Both the position numbers and the translations under genes were made by a program. From Candidatus Nanopelagicales bacterium (GTDB lineage: Bacteria > Actinomycetota > Actinomycetes > S36-B12 > UBA10799), in the NCBI GenBank assembly GCA_018003655.1, contig JAGNDY010000014.1, positions 1-33,215 of the forward strand: a stretch of DNA of 33,215 nucleotides, written 5' to 3'. The notes beneath the pieces were generated by a model. That model worked only from the letters and a program-made list of their open reading frames with translations, was not told where the DNA came from and did no database searches. Below are positions 1 to 6,797 of this stretch, piece by piece; the first letter of the stretch is position 1; every line of letters starts with the position of its first letter.

Positions 1-248
1 CCCCAGTCGTTTGCCCCCGGATTCCACGTACTGGGGATCGCTCCGTCAGTGAACTGGGTGGCAAGCCACCCTGCGGCAGCGTCGCCCGAGCTGATTGTGG
101 ACGTGGGAGCACTCGCGCGCGCGGTCGCCGCGCCGGTTGTCGGGGCTGACGCGGCCGCTGGCGGTGCAGCGAGCAGTCCGACAGCCAGAGTCGCGGACAA
201 GGCAGTCAAAGCCACCAAGCGGGAGGAGCGGGTGGTGAGGGCGCGCAT
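1..248 (-). CDS. Secreted protein, N-terminal part only; possible prenyltransferase/squalene-cyclase-repeat protein under B12 control
   Basis: This is the 5' end of a minus-strand gene that runs off the left edge; about 82 codons are visible. Translation from the ATG at 248 gives a basic start (MRALTTRSSR), a hydrophobic Ala/Leu-rich signal peptide with a likely cleavage near APPAAASA, a Ser/Thr/Ala-rich stretch, and then a mature start containing AAGWLATQFTDG. A GAGAGG ribosome-binding site lies 6 nt upstream. That motif resembles the first repeat of actinobacterial secreted prenyltransferase/squalene-oxidase-repeat (alpha/alpha-toroid) proteins, from memory. The gene follows a cobalamin riboswitch with terminator, so it is probably repressed when B12 is plentiful. 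A role in capturing or importing cobalamin is an inference; the domain that would prove it lies outside the window. Confidence 0.6.
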   Translation of the reverse strand, partial: MRALTTRSSRLVALTALSATLAVGLLAAPPAAASAPTTGAATARASAPTSTISSGDAAAGWLATQFTDGAIPSTWNPGANDW

Positions 249-301
249 GTAGTGCCTCTCGTATCAGCGAATCTACGGCGTCGCCGCACCTCTGATACGC
301 G

Positions 302-334
302 AAAACCCCTGCTGCGATTGCGCGCAGCGAGGGG
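302..334 (-). terminator. Intrinsic terminator of the B12 riboswitch
   Basis: On the minus strand CCCCT-C-GCTGCG, a CGCAAT loop, and CGCAGC-AGGGG form an 11-bp stem with a single bulged C, followed directly by TTTT. This is a standard Rho-independent terminator placed between the cobalamin aptamer and the coding start, so ligand control is probably by premature termination. Between the terminator and the start codon, arms at 260-267 and 292-299 form another 8-bp hairpin that ends just before the ribosome-binding site. Confidence 0.88.
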
Positions 335-366
335 TGAATTCGGACCAGCAAGTCCGGACTCCACCC
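332..366 (-). promoter_or_regulatory. Candidate antiterminator hairpin competing with the riboswitch terminator
   Basis: On the minus strand GGGTG (366-362) pairs with CACCC (336-332), and an inner GTCCGGAC-type stem uses 357-352 and 345-341. The 3' arm shares bases 332-334 with the 5' arm of the terminator (334-330), so the two hairpins cannot fully form together. This is the expected geometry for ligand-switched antitermination. It comes from pairing by eye; no folding energy was calculated. Confidence 0.6.
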
Positions 367-548
367 GTAGCCTCGACGGTTGAAGAGTCGCTGGCTCAGG
401 CGCGGTATTCCGACTTGCCGCCCCACTAGTGGGCCGACCTACGGTTGCGGGTCAGTGCCGGAATTCGACCGGCTTCCCCGCGCAAGAGCAATTGACCTAG
501 CGGCTGAAAGGTAGCATCCGGTCAATCGCAGCGTGGCCGGGTGCTACC
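335..548 (-). ncRNA. Cobalamin (B12) riboswitch aptamer
   Basis: Read on the minus strand, the leader contains the conserved cobalamin-riboswitch core. GGGGAAGCCGGT, then TCCGGCACTGACCCGCAACC (positions 479-442), matches the GGGAAnnnGGTG...CCGGnnCtGaCCCGCaACnGT consensus. It is followed by a B12-box-like segment AAGTCGGAATACCGCGCC (about 417-400). A 5' hairpin is made by GGTAGCA (510-516, plus strand) and its partner TGCTACC (542-548). Downstream lie a terminator hairpin and a competing hairpin, then the signal-peptide gene starting at 248. The aptamer boundaries are approximate. The promoter should lie in 549-607, between the riboswitch and the stop of the desaturase gene. Confidence 0.9.
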
Positions 549-607
549 AATCCGCCAGGTCGTCGGGCGCTGACCCTGGCGCTGGCTGACGGGACGAGCA
601 CCGTCAC

Positions 608-1825
608 CTACGCGGCAGAATTCCCGGCTTCGATGGTGCTCTCGCCCGCCTCAAGGGTGTCGGCGACCGCCGCCGACTCACGGATTGCGGCCGCTTCGGC
701 GAGGCTTGAGCGCACCGCTTGGGCAGCCGGGCCACCGCGAAGCCAGCTGCGGATCCCACTGACGAAATCGTTGGGCACGGAGTAGATCGCGAGCTTGCGC
801 CAGACCTCGGCGCTTTGCTTGGACAGCCGCCCGCTGGTGTAGGGCAGTCCGTACTCCTCACACAACGCACGCACCTGCGGAGCTATTTCGGCGTAGTGGT
901 TGCTCGGGATGTCCGGGAACAGATGGTGCTCGATCTGGTGGCTCAGGTTCCCACTCATGATGTGGAACAGCGGGCTACCCTCGATGTTCGCCGAACCCTG
1001 GAGCTGCCGGATGTACCACTGTCCACGCGTCTCTCCCTCGATTTGCTCTTCGGTGAAGTACTCAACATCCTCTGGGAAGTGACCGCAGAAGATGATCACG
1101 TGTGTCCAGATGTTACGCATGACGTTGGCCGAAACGTTGGCAGTCAACGTCGTCGGAGCGCTGATTCCGGACAACAGCGGGAAGGCCACGTAGTCCTTGA
1201 TGACCTGCGGTTTGACCTTGCGCCACAGGCTCTTGAGCGCCGCCACCTTGTCCCGCTTGCCATCGTTTTGCGCGGCAACTTCCTGGTCAGCGTCATACAT
1301 GGCGATGCCGTATTCGAACATCAACATGATCACCACGTTGGTGATCAGTTGGAACGAATGGGACGGTTCCCACTCCTGGTCCTTGGAAACTCGCAGGCGA
1401 CCGTAGCCAACGTCCAGATCCTTGCCAATGACGTTGGTCCAGGTGTGGTGCATGACGTTGTGCGACTTCTTCCACTCCTCCGAGGAGATGGCGCTGTCCC
1501 ACTCCCACGTGGTGGAGTGAATTGCCGGGTCACGCATCCAATCCCACTGGCCGTGCATGATGTTGTGGCCAAGCTCCATGTTTTCCAGGATCTTCGATGT
1601 TCCCAACATCGCCGTACCGGCAAGCCAGGCGGGCGGGAGGATCGAGGCCATCAGGGTCGTCCGTGCCGCGATCTCAAGGCTCCGTTGAACCTTGATCATG
1701 CGCCGGATGTAGGCGGCATCCTCCTCGCCGAGGTTGTCCACGACGCCCGCACGCATGGCGTCGAGGCGGCGGCCGATCTCTTCGACTTGGCTGTCGCTGA
1801 GGTGAGCTGCTGTTTTGCTGTTCAT
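608..1825 (-). CDS. desA3: DesA3-like acyl-CoA fatty acid desaturase
   Basis: Membrane di-iron fatty acid desaturase of 405 aa. It has the three histidine boxes of the family: HNIMH (87-91), HNVMHH (122-127) and HQIEHH (296-301). A hydrophobic segment precedes the first box and others lie around 155-175 and 212-245. The family inserts a cis double bond into acyl chains using O2 and electrons from a reductase partner. The gene just upstream encodes that type of partner, as in mycobacterial desA3-Rv3230c, where the substrate is stearoyl-CoA (delta-9). The ATG at 1825 is chosen because AGGAG lies 6 nt upstream; the reading frame extends further, but that part lies inside the upstream gene. The start is 8 bases from the upstream stop, so the pair is translationally close. 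Substrate and position specificity are inferred from synteny. Confidence 0.9.
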   Translation of the reverse strand: MNSKTAAHLSDSQVEEIGRRLDAMRAGVVDNLGEEDAAYIRRMIKVQRSLEIAARTTLMASILPPAWLAGTAMLGTSKILENMELGHNIMHGQWDWMRDPAIHSTTWEWDSAISSEEWKKSHNVMHHTWTNVIGKDLDVGYGRLRVSKDQEWEPSHSFQLITNVVIMLMFEYGIAMYDADQEVAAQNDGKRDKVAALKSLWRKVKPQVIKDYVAFPLLSGISAPTTLTANVSANVMRNIWTHVIIFCGHFPEDVEYFTEEQIEGETRGQWYIRQLQGSANIEGSPLFHIMSGNLSHQIEHHLFPDIPSNHYAEIAPQVRALCEEYGLPYTSGRLSKQSAEVWRKLAIYSVPNDFVSGIRSWLRGGPAAQAVRSSLAEAAAIRESAAVADTLEAGESTIEAGNSAA

Positions 1826-1833
1826 GGGTTCTC

Positions 1834-2886
1834 CTAGATGTCGATGTGGACGTCGCCGAGCGGGGCGTTGATGCAAGTCTGGATGAGCTCGTTGGGTTCG
1901 CCGTGAGTCTGACCGGTTCGGATGTCGCGCACCTGGCCCTCGACGAGCGGGACGACGCAGCCGTGGCAAATTCCCATCCGGCAGCCGTGCGGCATCAGGA
2001 TTCCGGCGGCTTCGCCTGCCTCGAGCACGGTGGTATCGGCGCCTACTACCTGCTGCCTCGTGCTGCGTTCGAAAGTGACGTTGCCACCTTGACCAACCGT
2101 GGCGGCACGGACTGGAGTGAAGCGCTCGATGTTCAACTGCCTCGGGTCACCGCAACGATCCCAATGCTGCTGGGCTTGCTCAAGCAGTCCGGCCGGACCG
2201 CAGACCCAGACCGGCAACTCCTGCCAATCCGGCACCTGGTCGGTGATCTCCGCGAACGTCGGTCGTCCGGAGATGCTCGTGTATCGAACGTGCAGCTTGA
2301 GCCAAGGACTCAATGATGCAAGTTCACGAAGCTCCGCGCCAAAGATCTGGTCCGAGCGGCTGTGGTCAACAGTTACTAGCTCGACCAATGGTGGGTTCGG
2401 CTGGTTTGCCAGCGTGCGCAGCATCCCCATTATCGGGGTGATGCCACCACCCGCCGCGACCATGAGCAGTCGCTGCGGCTGCGCGGTTGGCAGATGGAAC
2501 TCGCCGCTCGGCTCGCCGATCCACAGCAGGTCGCCGACCTCAAGGTCGTTAACGAGGTAGTTCGAGACGACGCCGGCATCCACAGCCTTGACTGTGATGC
2601 AGAGATCCGCCGCCGCGCCGCCCGCTGGCGACGTGATCGAGTAGGTGCGCCAAGTGCGCACGCCGCGAACGTCCACCCCGATCGGCAGGTGCTGGCCCGC
2701 GAGGTGGGCTGGAAGGGGTCGGGCTGGACGCAACTGCAACGTTGCGGCGCCAGGAGCCTCATCGATGATCGAGATGACTCGGGCCGCCCGGCCGGAGCCG
2801 GACCACATTGGGTTGACGAGTTCGAGGAAGTCACTCGGCAACAGCGGAGTCGTCAGCCGTCGTGCCGCGTTAAGTATCCGGTTCAT
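1834..2886 (-). CDS. Flavin/2Fe-2S oxidoreductase, electron donor to the desaturase
   Basis: A 350-aa ferredoxin-reductase-type protein in the order FAD domain, NAD(P) domain, plant-type ferredoxin domain. RTYS (80-83) is the FAD-binding motif, AAGGGITP (144-151) is the nucleotide-binding loop, VCGP is near 228-231, and the C-terminal cluster ligands are C302, C307, C310 and C338 in the C-x4-C-x2-C...C pattern. It probably passes electrons from NADPH to the desaturase encoded directly downstream, as Rv3230c does for DesA3. It is the first gene of a two-gene operon with a repeat-rich promoter immediately upstream. The N-terminal 30 residues (LLPSDFLELVNPMWSG) are typical of this desaturase-linked subfamily, from memory. 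Confidence 0.9.
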   Translation of the reverse strand: MNRILNAARRLTTPLLPSDFLELVNPMWSGSGRAARVISIIDEAPGAATLQLRPARPLPAHLAGQHLPIGVDVRGVRTWRTYSITSPAGGAAADLCITVKAVDAGVVSNYLVNDLEVGDLLWIGEPSGEFHLPTAQPQRLLMVAAGGGITPIMGMLRTLANQPNPPLVELVTVDHSRSDQIFGAELRELASLSPWLKLHVRYTSISGRPTFAEITDQVPDWQELPVWVCGPAGLLEQAQQHWDRCGDPRQLNIERFTPVRAATVGQGGNVTFERSTRQQVVGADTTVLEAGEAAGILMPHGCRMGICHGCVVPLVEGQVRDIRTGQTHGEPNELIQTCINAPLGDVHIDI

Positions 2887-2892
2887 GTTTCT

Positions 2893-2945
2893 ACGGTACC
2901 GTAAGTTACGCCTCCGTAGGTTACGGGCACGTAAATATCTCTCAA
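2893..2945 (-). promoter_or_regulatory. Putative promoter with 15-bp phased operator repeats for the desaturase operon
   Basis: On the minus strand TTGAGA (2945-2940) and TAACCT (2923-2918), 16 bp apart, make a plausible -35/-10 pair. On the plus strand CGTAAGTTACG (2900-2910, a perfect palindrome about its central G), CGTAGGTTACG (2915-2925) and CGTAA (2930-2934) repeat at an exact 15-bp interval. The 10-bp palindrome ACGGTACCGT (2893-2902) adjoins them. The repeats overlap the proposed -10 box and the transcript start region, as expected for a repressor. No regulator gene is in the window. Confidence 0.6.
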
Positions 2946-2962
2946 ACGTGTCGCGCCACGCC

Positions 2963-3001
2963 GAAGGGCCGCCGCAGCGGGTGTGGCTGCGGCGGCCCTT
3001 C
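2963..3001. terminator. 15-bp perfect hairpin between the CHAP gene and the desaturase operon
   Basis: GAAGGGCCGCCGCAG (2963-2977), a 9-nt loop, and its exact complement (2987-3001). It lies 70 bp after the stop of the minus-strand CHAP gene and upstream of the desaturase promoter. There is no T-tract on either side, so it would be a U-less actinobacterial-type terminator or insulator; function is inferred from position. Confidence 0.6.
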
Positions 3002-3071
3002 TGCGCGCTTCGTCGTTGTCTTCGGCTTGTTTCCCTTGGTCACGGGTTAGTGCCCGCGCCGGGTGACCGGT

Positions 3072-3671
3072 TTACTTGAAGTGGTTGCGCTTGCTGTGGA
3101 TGAAGCCACCAACGTGGCGCGGTCCGTAGGCACCCACGGCCTTGTGCCCGTGCTTGCCCTTCCAGCGGTATACGTGGCGCGCGCTGCGGGTGGCATTTTG
3201 CTCCACCGTGTAGATGCGCTTCTTGGTGACCTTGTTGACGACCGCCACGTGCTGGTACGGGCCGCCGAGCTCGACGAGCACGTCGCCTGGGACGGGGCGG
3301 TAGCCGGTAGCGTTGCGGTGGAACTTCAGCTTCTTGCTGTAGGTCCGGTTGCTCCGCATGCCGTAGAAGTTGGTGATCCTGCCCCAACCCTTGTTGCTGT
3401 AGAGCCGACTCGCCAACTCCGTGCATTGGCGGCTACGAATCACGGACACGCCATGGCCCTTGAGCCAGCGCTTGCCCTTGATGGTCACGCCACCGCCGGA
3501 GAAGTGGCTAACGGAGCGAGTCATGGTCGGCGCCGCGCTGGCCGTCTGCGTGGTCAGTACCGCTGGCGCTGCAACTGTGGAAGCTGCCAATACGGGAACA
3601 GCAACAGCGAGAGCCGCTCGTCGAATCCCTCGGGGCGAGGGGATGTGCGTCTGATTTTGTGTTGAGTTCAT
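3072..3671 (-). CDS. Secreted CHAP-domain protein (probable peptidoglycan hydrolase)
   Basis: A 199-aa protein counted from the ATG at 3671. A twin-Arg-free signal peptide (basic RRAALAV, hydrophobic core, cleavage near ASAAP) ends around residue 47. The CHAP core follows: SRQCTELA with nucleophile C83, QHVAVV with H141, and VEQN with E157/N159, the usual Cys-His-Glu arrangement. The mature part is very basic (many K/R/H), which fits binding to the cell wall. CHAP enzymes cut peptide or amide bonds in peptidoglycan. A GTG at 3719 would add 16 residues before the signal peptide; the ATG is preferred because it puts the signal peptide at the N-terminus, although no clear ribosome-binding site precedes it. 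If transcription begins beyond 3720 the leader is long; I found no known riboswitch motif there. Confidence 0.8.
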   Translation of the reverse strand: MNSTQNQTHIPSPRGIRRAALAVAVPVLAASTVAAPAVLTTQTASAAPTMTRSVSHFSGGGVTIKGKRWLKGHGVSVIRSRQCTELASRLYSNKGWGRITNFYGMRSNRTYSKKLKFHRNATGYRPVPGDVLVELGGPYQHVAVVNKVTKKRIYTVEQNATRSARHVYRWKGKHGHKAVGAYGPRHVGGFIHSKRNHFK

Positions 3672-3800
3672 ACGTCGAGATTCGGGGGAAAACAAGCCCG
3701 CCGAAAGGAGGAAAGTCACCTTGGGTGCTTACTCACTCCTGAAAAGGTTGAAACTTGGACATTCCGAAGCGTGAATTTGTAGCGGCCGTCACACGGTGGA

Positions 3801-5798
3801 TTAGTACGCGCCGGGGCGTCCCCAGTGATCACGCGGCTGCCCGTCGCGCGCGGCGGGGACCGCCGTCACGTTGGAACCGGCCGGTGCCCCAAGTGGAACG
3901 TCACCCCAACCGAAATCTGGGATCGCGGTAGCCGACAAACTCGCAAGCGCTCCGATCGGAACGAAGTCACCGCCGGAGGCGTTTCGGAACGCGGGCGCGA
4001 GCGTATTTATCCGGTTGTCGCGGATAATCTGGGTCGGGTTGCACGTTGGGTTGTTCGACCTACACCCAGTTCCGTCACCAATGCCCAGCTCCTTGCCCGC
4101 GCCACCGTTCCAGATGACATTCCCGACGATTCGTAGGTCGTCGTCAGCAACAGATGGTGCCATGATGTGACTTCGCGCTGGCGGCGATGCCGGAGCGTGA
4201 ACCGACAGTTGCTGCCACCGCGACTCATAGCCGCTCGGATTAGCGATCACGTTGTTGTAGACGAACACGTGGCGATTGGGTACCCACTCGCCACCCGTCG
4301 TTGCTGTTCCCCATCCGCCGCGATTCAGATTGCCAACGCATGCTGCAGCATTCACTGAAGCGTCATACGCGTCGCAACTGCGGGAACCGTGTTGAAACAG
4401 CAATAGCGCATCGCGCTTGCCGACTCGATAGAGCGTGTTGTACGCGATCAACACGTTGTACCCACCCTGCACGCCTAGCCCCGCGTTTTCGGTGTCGTGG
4501 ATGACGTTGTTGACCACCGCAATCCCCATGGCTTCGTAGGTGATCCAGGGGCTGACCATGAACTCAAACCCTGTCCCCTGGCCGGCAGTGAAACCGCCCA
4601 CCCCGCAGGCGTAGAACTCGTTATCGGCGACCGTCAGGTAGGCACTGCCACCCTTCGCGTAAGCACACCAGTCACCCGCATCGTGGACCTTGGTGCCGAT
4701 GATGTGACCCGACTGCACCGCCACGAAGTCGATCGCGTTGTCCTCGGCGCCGCGGACCTCGGAGTCCTCTATGTAGATGTTCTGCGATTGGTTGACCTTG
4801 AGCAGGTCGTGGCTGCGCGATCCGCCGGCCGACGCATCGCCGTCGAACAGAACGTTGCGCACCAGCACGTGATCACATCTCTCACAATGGAACGCGTCCT
4901 GGTCGCGGATGACGTCGATACCCGTCAGATAGAAGTACCTGGTGGCGTACATGTTGATGTCGCTATCGAAGCGAACGGTGTGTGCACCATCGACTGCGTT
5001 GAGGATGATCGGATGCTTAGCGGTACCTCGGCGGTTCTCCCAGTAGTTGGGAGTCATCGACTCCGCATACCTTCCGGATCGCACCTGGATCCGGACGCCT
5101 TGAGTCAGGTCTCGATCTGCTGGGATGCGCGTCCATGCCTCGGTCACGGTTCGCAGCGGATGGGTGGCACTTCCGTCGTTGCGGTCGGACCCATGGGTGC
5201 CGTCGACCCAAACATCGGACACGTCTATGTCACCCATCTGGTACCGGCTTACGGACGTTCCCGCTGGGACGCGACTCGGCGGCTGGGCGGGGGCTCGAAC
5301 TGGGCGCACCCCTGGTCGGAACCGGACGATGACCGTTCGCGAAGTCCGTGGCCGCACGCGCAGTCGCGTGGTTTGCTTCTCCGGCCGGTACGTCCGCGAG
5401 CCAAGGTGCACTGGCTTCGCTCGAACCGTCACCCAACCCTTCCCCCGAAAGCGGAGCTTGGCCGACTTCCGGAGAGTCCGGTGGTACTTCTGCGGCCCCT
5501 TGACCACGATTGAGGGCCACGCTCTTGCCGGTAGTCCCTGAATCCGCACGGCCAACCTCGCCCTAGGCGCCCGCCCGGCCCGAGTTGTCTTCAGCGCGGA
5601 ACTTACCCAGCGGTATGGTCGCGAATCGACGCGGGAAACAGCCATACCGCCGGGTAACTTCGTGGGGGCCGAATGCCAGCGTGCGGCAACCGCCGGGGCG
5701 GCGAGGGTCAAGGCGGCGAGGGTCAAGGCGGCGGCGATTGCCACCGTCGTGGCAAGGGCGCAGAGGATCGGGCTCGTGGATTTAACGCGATTGTTCAC
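3801..5798 (-). CDS. Secreted right-handed parallel beta-helix protein, cysteine-rich
   Basis: About 665 aa from a GTG at 5798 (AGGAGG lies 11 nt upstream); an ATG at 5849 would place 17 polar residues before the signal peptide. After a signal peptide ending near AAPAVAA, about residues 60-165 form an Arg/Pro-rich domain that looks like a small secreted beta-sandwich. Then comes DVWVDGTHGSDRNDGS, the typical first rung of right-handed parallel beta-helix (pectate-lyase-like, DUF1565-type) proteins. Many rungs follow, such as IYIEDSEVRGAEDNAIDF and VVNNVIHDTENAGLGVQGG. Several paired cysteines (CERC, GCRSNNPTC, a DWC...YAC pair) suggest disulfides outside the cell. Such folds are polysaccharide lyases, epimerases or adhesive scaffolds; no catalytic set could be assigned. 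It lies upstream of the CHAP gene on the same strand, with a 129-bp gap. Confidence 0.75.
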   Translation of the reverse strand: MNNRVKSTSPILCALATTVAIAAALTLAALTLAAPAVAARWHSAPTKLPGGMAVSRVDSRPYRWVSSALKTTRAGRAPRARLAVRIQGLPARAWPSIVVKGPQKYHRTLRKSAKLRFRGKGWVTVRAKPVHLGSRTYRPEKQTTRLRVRPRTSRTVIVRFRPGVRPVRAPAQPPSRVPAGTSVSRYQMGDIDVSDVWVDGTHGSDRNDGSATHPLRTVTEAWTRIPADRDLTQGVRIQVRSGRYAESMTPNYWENRRGTAKHPIILNAVDGAHTVRFDSDINMYATRYFYLTGIDVIRDQDAFHCERCDHVLVRNVLFDGDASAGGSRSHDLLKVNQSQNIYIEDSEVRGAEDNAIDFVAVQSGHIIGTKVHDAGDWCAYAKGGSAYLTVADNEFYACGVGGFTAGQGTGFEFMVSPWITYEAMGIAVVNNVIHDTENAGLGVQGGYNVLIAYNTLYRVGKRDALLLFQHGSRSCDAYDASVNAAACVGNLNRGGWGTATTGGEWVPNRHVFVYNNVIANPSGYESRWQQLSVHAPASPPARSHIMAPSVADDDLRIVGNVIWNGGAGKELGIGDGTGCRSNNPTCNPTQIIRDNRINTLAPAFRNASGGDFVPIGALASLSATAIPDFGWGDVPLGAPAGSNVTAVPAARDGQPRDHWGRPGAY
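5701..5730. repeat. Two perfect 15-bp tandem units in the beta-helix signal peptide
   Basis: GCGAGGGTCAAGGCG occurs twice head to tail (5701-5715 and 5716-5730). On the coding (minus) strand the pair encodes the repeated LTLAA segment in the hydrophobic core of the signal peptide. The 15-bp length keeps the frame, so the repeat changes only signal-peptide length. Confidence 0.85.
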
Positions 5799-6030
5799 GT
5801 CCGCGTCCACCTCCTGGCTGTGTCCGTCGATGAGACCACAGGGGATCACTTCGAGTCGACCGTCGTTCTACGTTCCAGCGGATACCTCCCCTGCCTTGCT
5901 CGACTGCTTGGTCTCAGTTGACTTCGGCAGTCAGCGAGGTGATGCGGGCTTTCGGTCACCTGATTGGCTGGGTGATCCACGTACTCGGTCACAGCGTGCA
6001 TTTACGCTGCTGCTCCAGCACACTGGTTGC

Positions 6031-6408
6031 ATGCTCGCTGCTGGAAGCCTCATCGCTTTTGTGCCCGTGACCGATGTCGGCCGGGCCATGCACTTCTACG
6101 GCGACCTACTCGGCCTCAGCGTGATTGATCAGGCAGAGAACTGGTGCACTCTGGGCGCCCACGGCGCGGCGCTGCGCCTGACGCTGGTTGATTCGAAACC
6201 CGACGTCGAATTCACGAAGGTCGGATGGTCGGTCACCGACATCGCAGAAACCGTCAGCGACCTTGCCACTCGCGGCGTCGCCTTCCAGCGGTATCCCAAT
6301 TTCGAGCAGGACGACTCGGGCATCTGGACCGCACCCAACGGCGATCGTGTCGCGTGGCTGCTCGACCCGGACCAGAACATCCTGTCGATTACGCAGTTCG
6401 CTGGCTAG
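6031..6408 (+). CDS. VOC (glyoxalase/bleomycin-resistance) family protein
   Basis: A 125-aa single-module VOC protein. The opening SLIAFVPVTDVGRAMHFYGDLLGLSV is the standard beta-alpha start of the fold (stretch split here as SLIAFVPVTDV and GRAMHFYGDLLGL), and the C-terminal half ends with the canonical WTAPNGDRVAWLLDPDQN strand pair. VOC members include lyases, dioxygenases and antibiotic-binding proteins, so the reaction cannot be named. The ATG at 6031 is chosen because it puts the fold start at residue about 6; no strong ribosome-binding site is visible. The gene is divergent from the beta-helix gene. Its TAG shares the palindrome CTAG (6405-6408) with the stop of the convergent DUF3817 gene. 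Confidence 0.8.
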   Translation: MLAAGSLIAFVPVTDVGRAMHFYGDLLGLSVIDQAENWCTLGAHGAALRLTLVDSKPDVEFTKVGWSVTDIAETVSDLATRGVAFQRYPNFEQDDSGIWTAPNGDRVAWLLDPDQNILSITQFAG

Positions 6409-6794
6409 CCGGTTGGCGGTGTCGTGGTCTGCGCGGTCGAGGAGGCTGTTGGCTTCCCACCCCCGACACCGGCCTGCGCCTGCTGGGCTTTGACCCGCTT
6501 TGTCACCCAATGCTCGGCGAAGAAAGACGCCAGCGGAATGGTCCCTGCGATGAGGATCGCCCCAGTGGCCAACAGCGACCAGCGCATCCGGAACGTGAGG
6601 TCCACCGCCGTGATCAGGTAGATGAAATAGAACCATCCGTGCCCAGTCCACATGAGGGCGTACGCGGACGGCTTGCTGGCTGCGTCGCTGTAGTCGAGCA
6701 TGGTGTAGCCCACGATGGCCCAAATCGTCAGCGTCAACAGAAAGACGCCGGTAATCCACGCCATAACGCGATACCGCAGCAGTGCGCCCGACAT
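6405..6794 (-). CDS. DUF3817 family membrane protein
   Basis: A 129-aa membrane protein with three predicted helices. MAWITGVFLLTLTIWAIVGY, the ALMWTGHGWFYFIYLITAVDL segment and LLATGAILIAGTIPLASFF are characteristic of the DUF3817 family, whose GHG(W/F)xYxxY core is seen here as GHGWFYFIYL. The C-terminal 25 residues are a Ser/Thr/Ala/Gly-rich tail. Function is unknown. It starts 3 nt after the stop of the upstream membrane-protein gene, so the two are probably one operon. Its TAG overlaps the TAG of the convergent VOC gene in a CTAG. Confidence 0.8.
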   Translation of the reverse strand: MSGALLRYRVMAWITGVFLLTLTIWAIVGYTMLDYSDAASKPSAYALMWTGHGWFYFIYLITAVDLTFRMRWSLLATGAILIAGTIPLASFFAEHWVTKRVKAQQAQAGVGGGKPTASSTAQTTTPPTG

Positions 6795-6797
6795 TGT

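Noticed and set aside
719-1837. 372-codon plus-strand ORF opposite the desaturase gene
   Set aside because: Antisense to a gene with clear histidine boxes; no family motifs and typical high-GC shadow composition.
2893-2902. Single palindrome ACGGTACCGT as a stand-alone operator
   Set aside because: It is part of the larger phased repeat and would be over-counted if listed alone.
3672-3800. Possible cyclic-di-AMP riboswitch before the CHAP gene
   Set aside because: Cell-wall hydrolase genes often have one, but I could not find its conserved core in this leader.
4497-5513. 338-codon plus-strand ORF opposite the beta-helix gene
   Set aside because: Antisense shadow; the minus-strand protein has a signal peptide and ordered beta-helix rungs.
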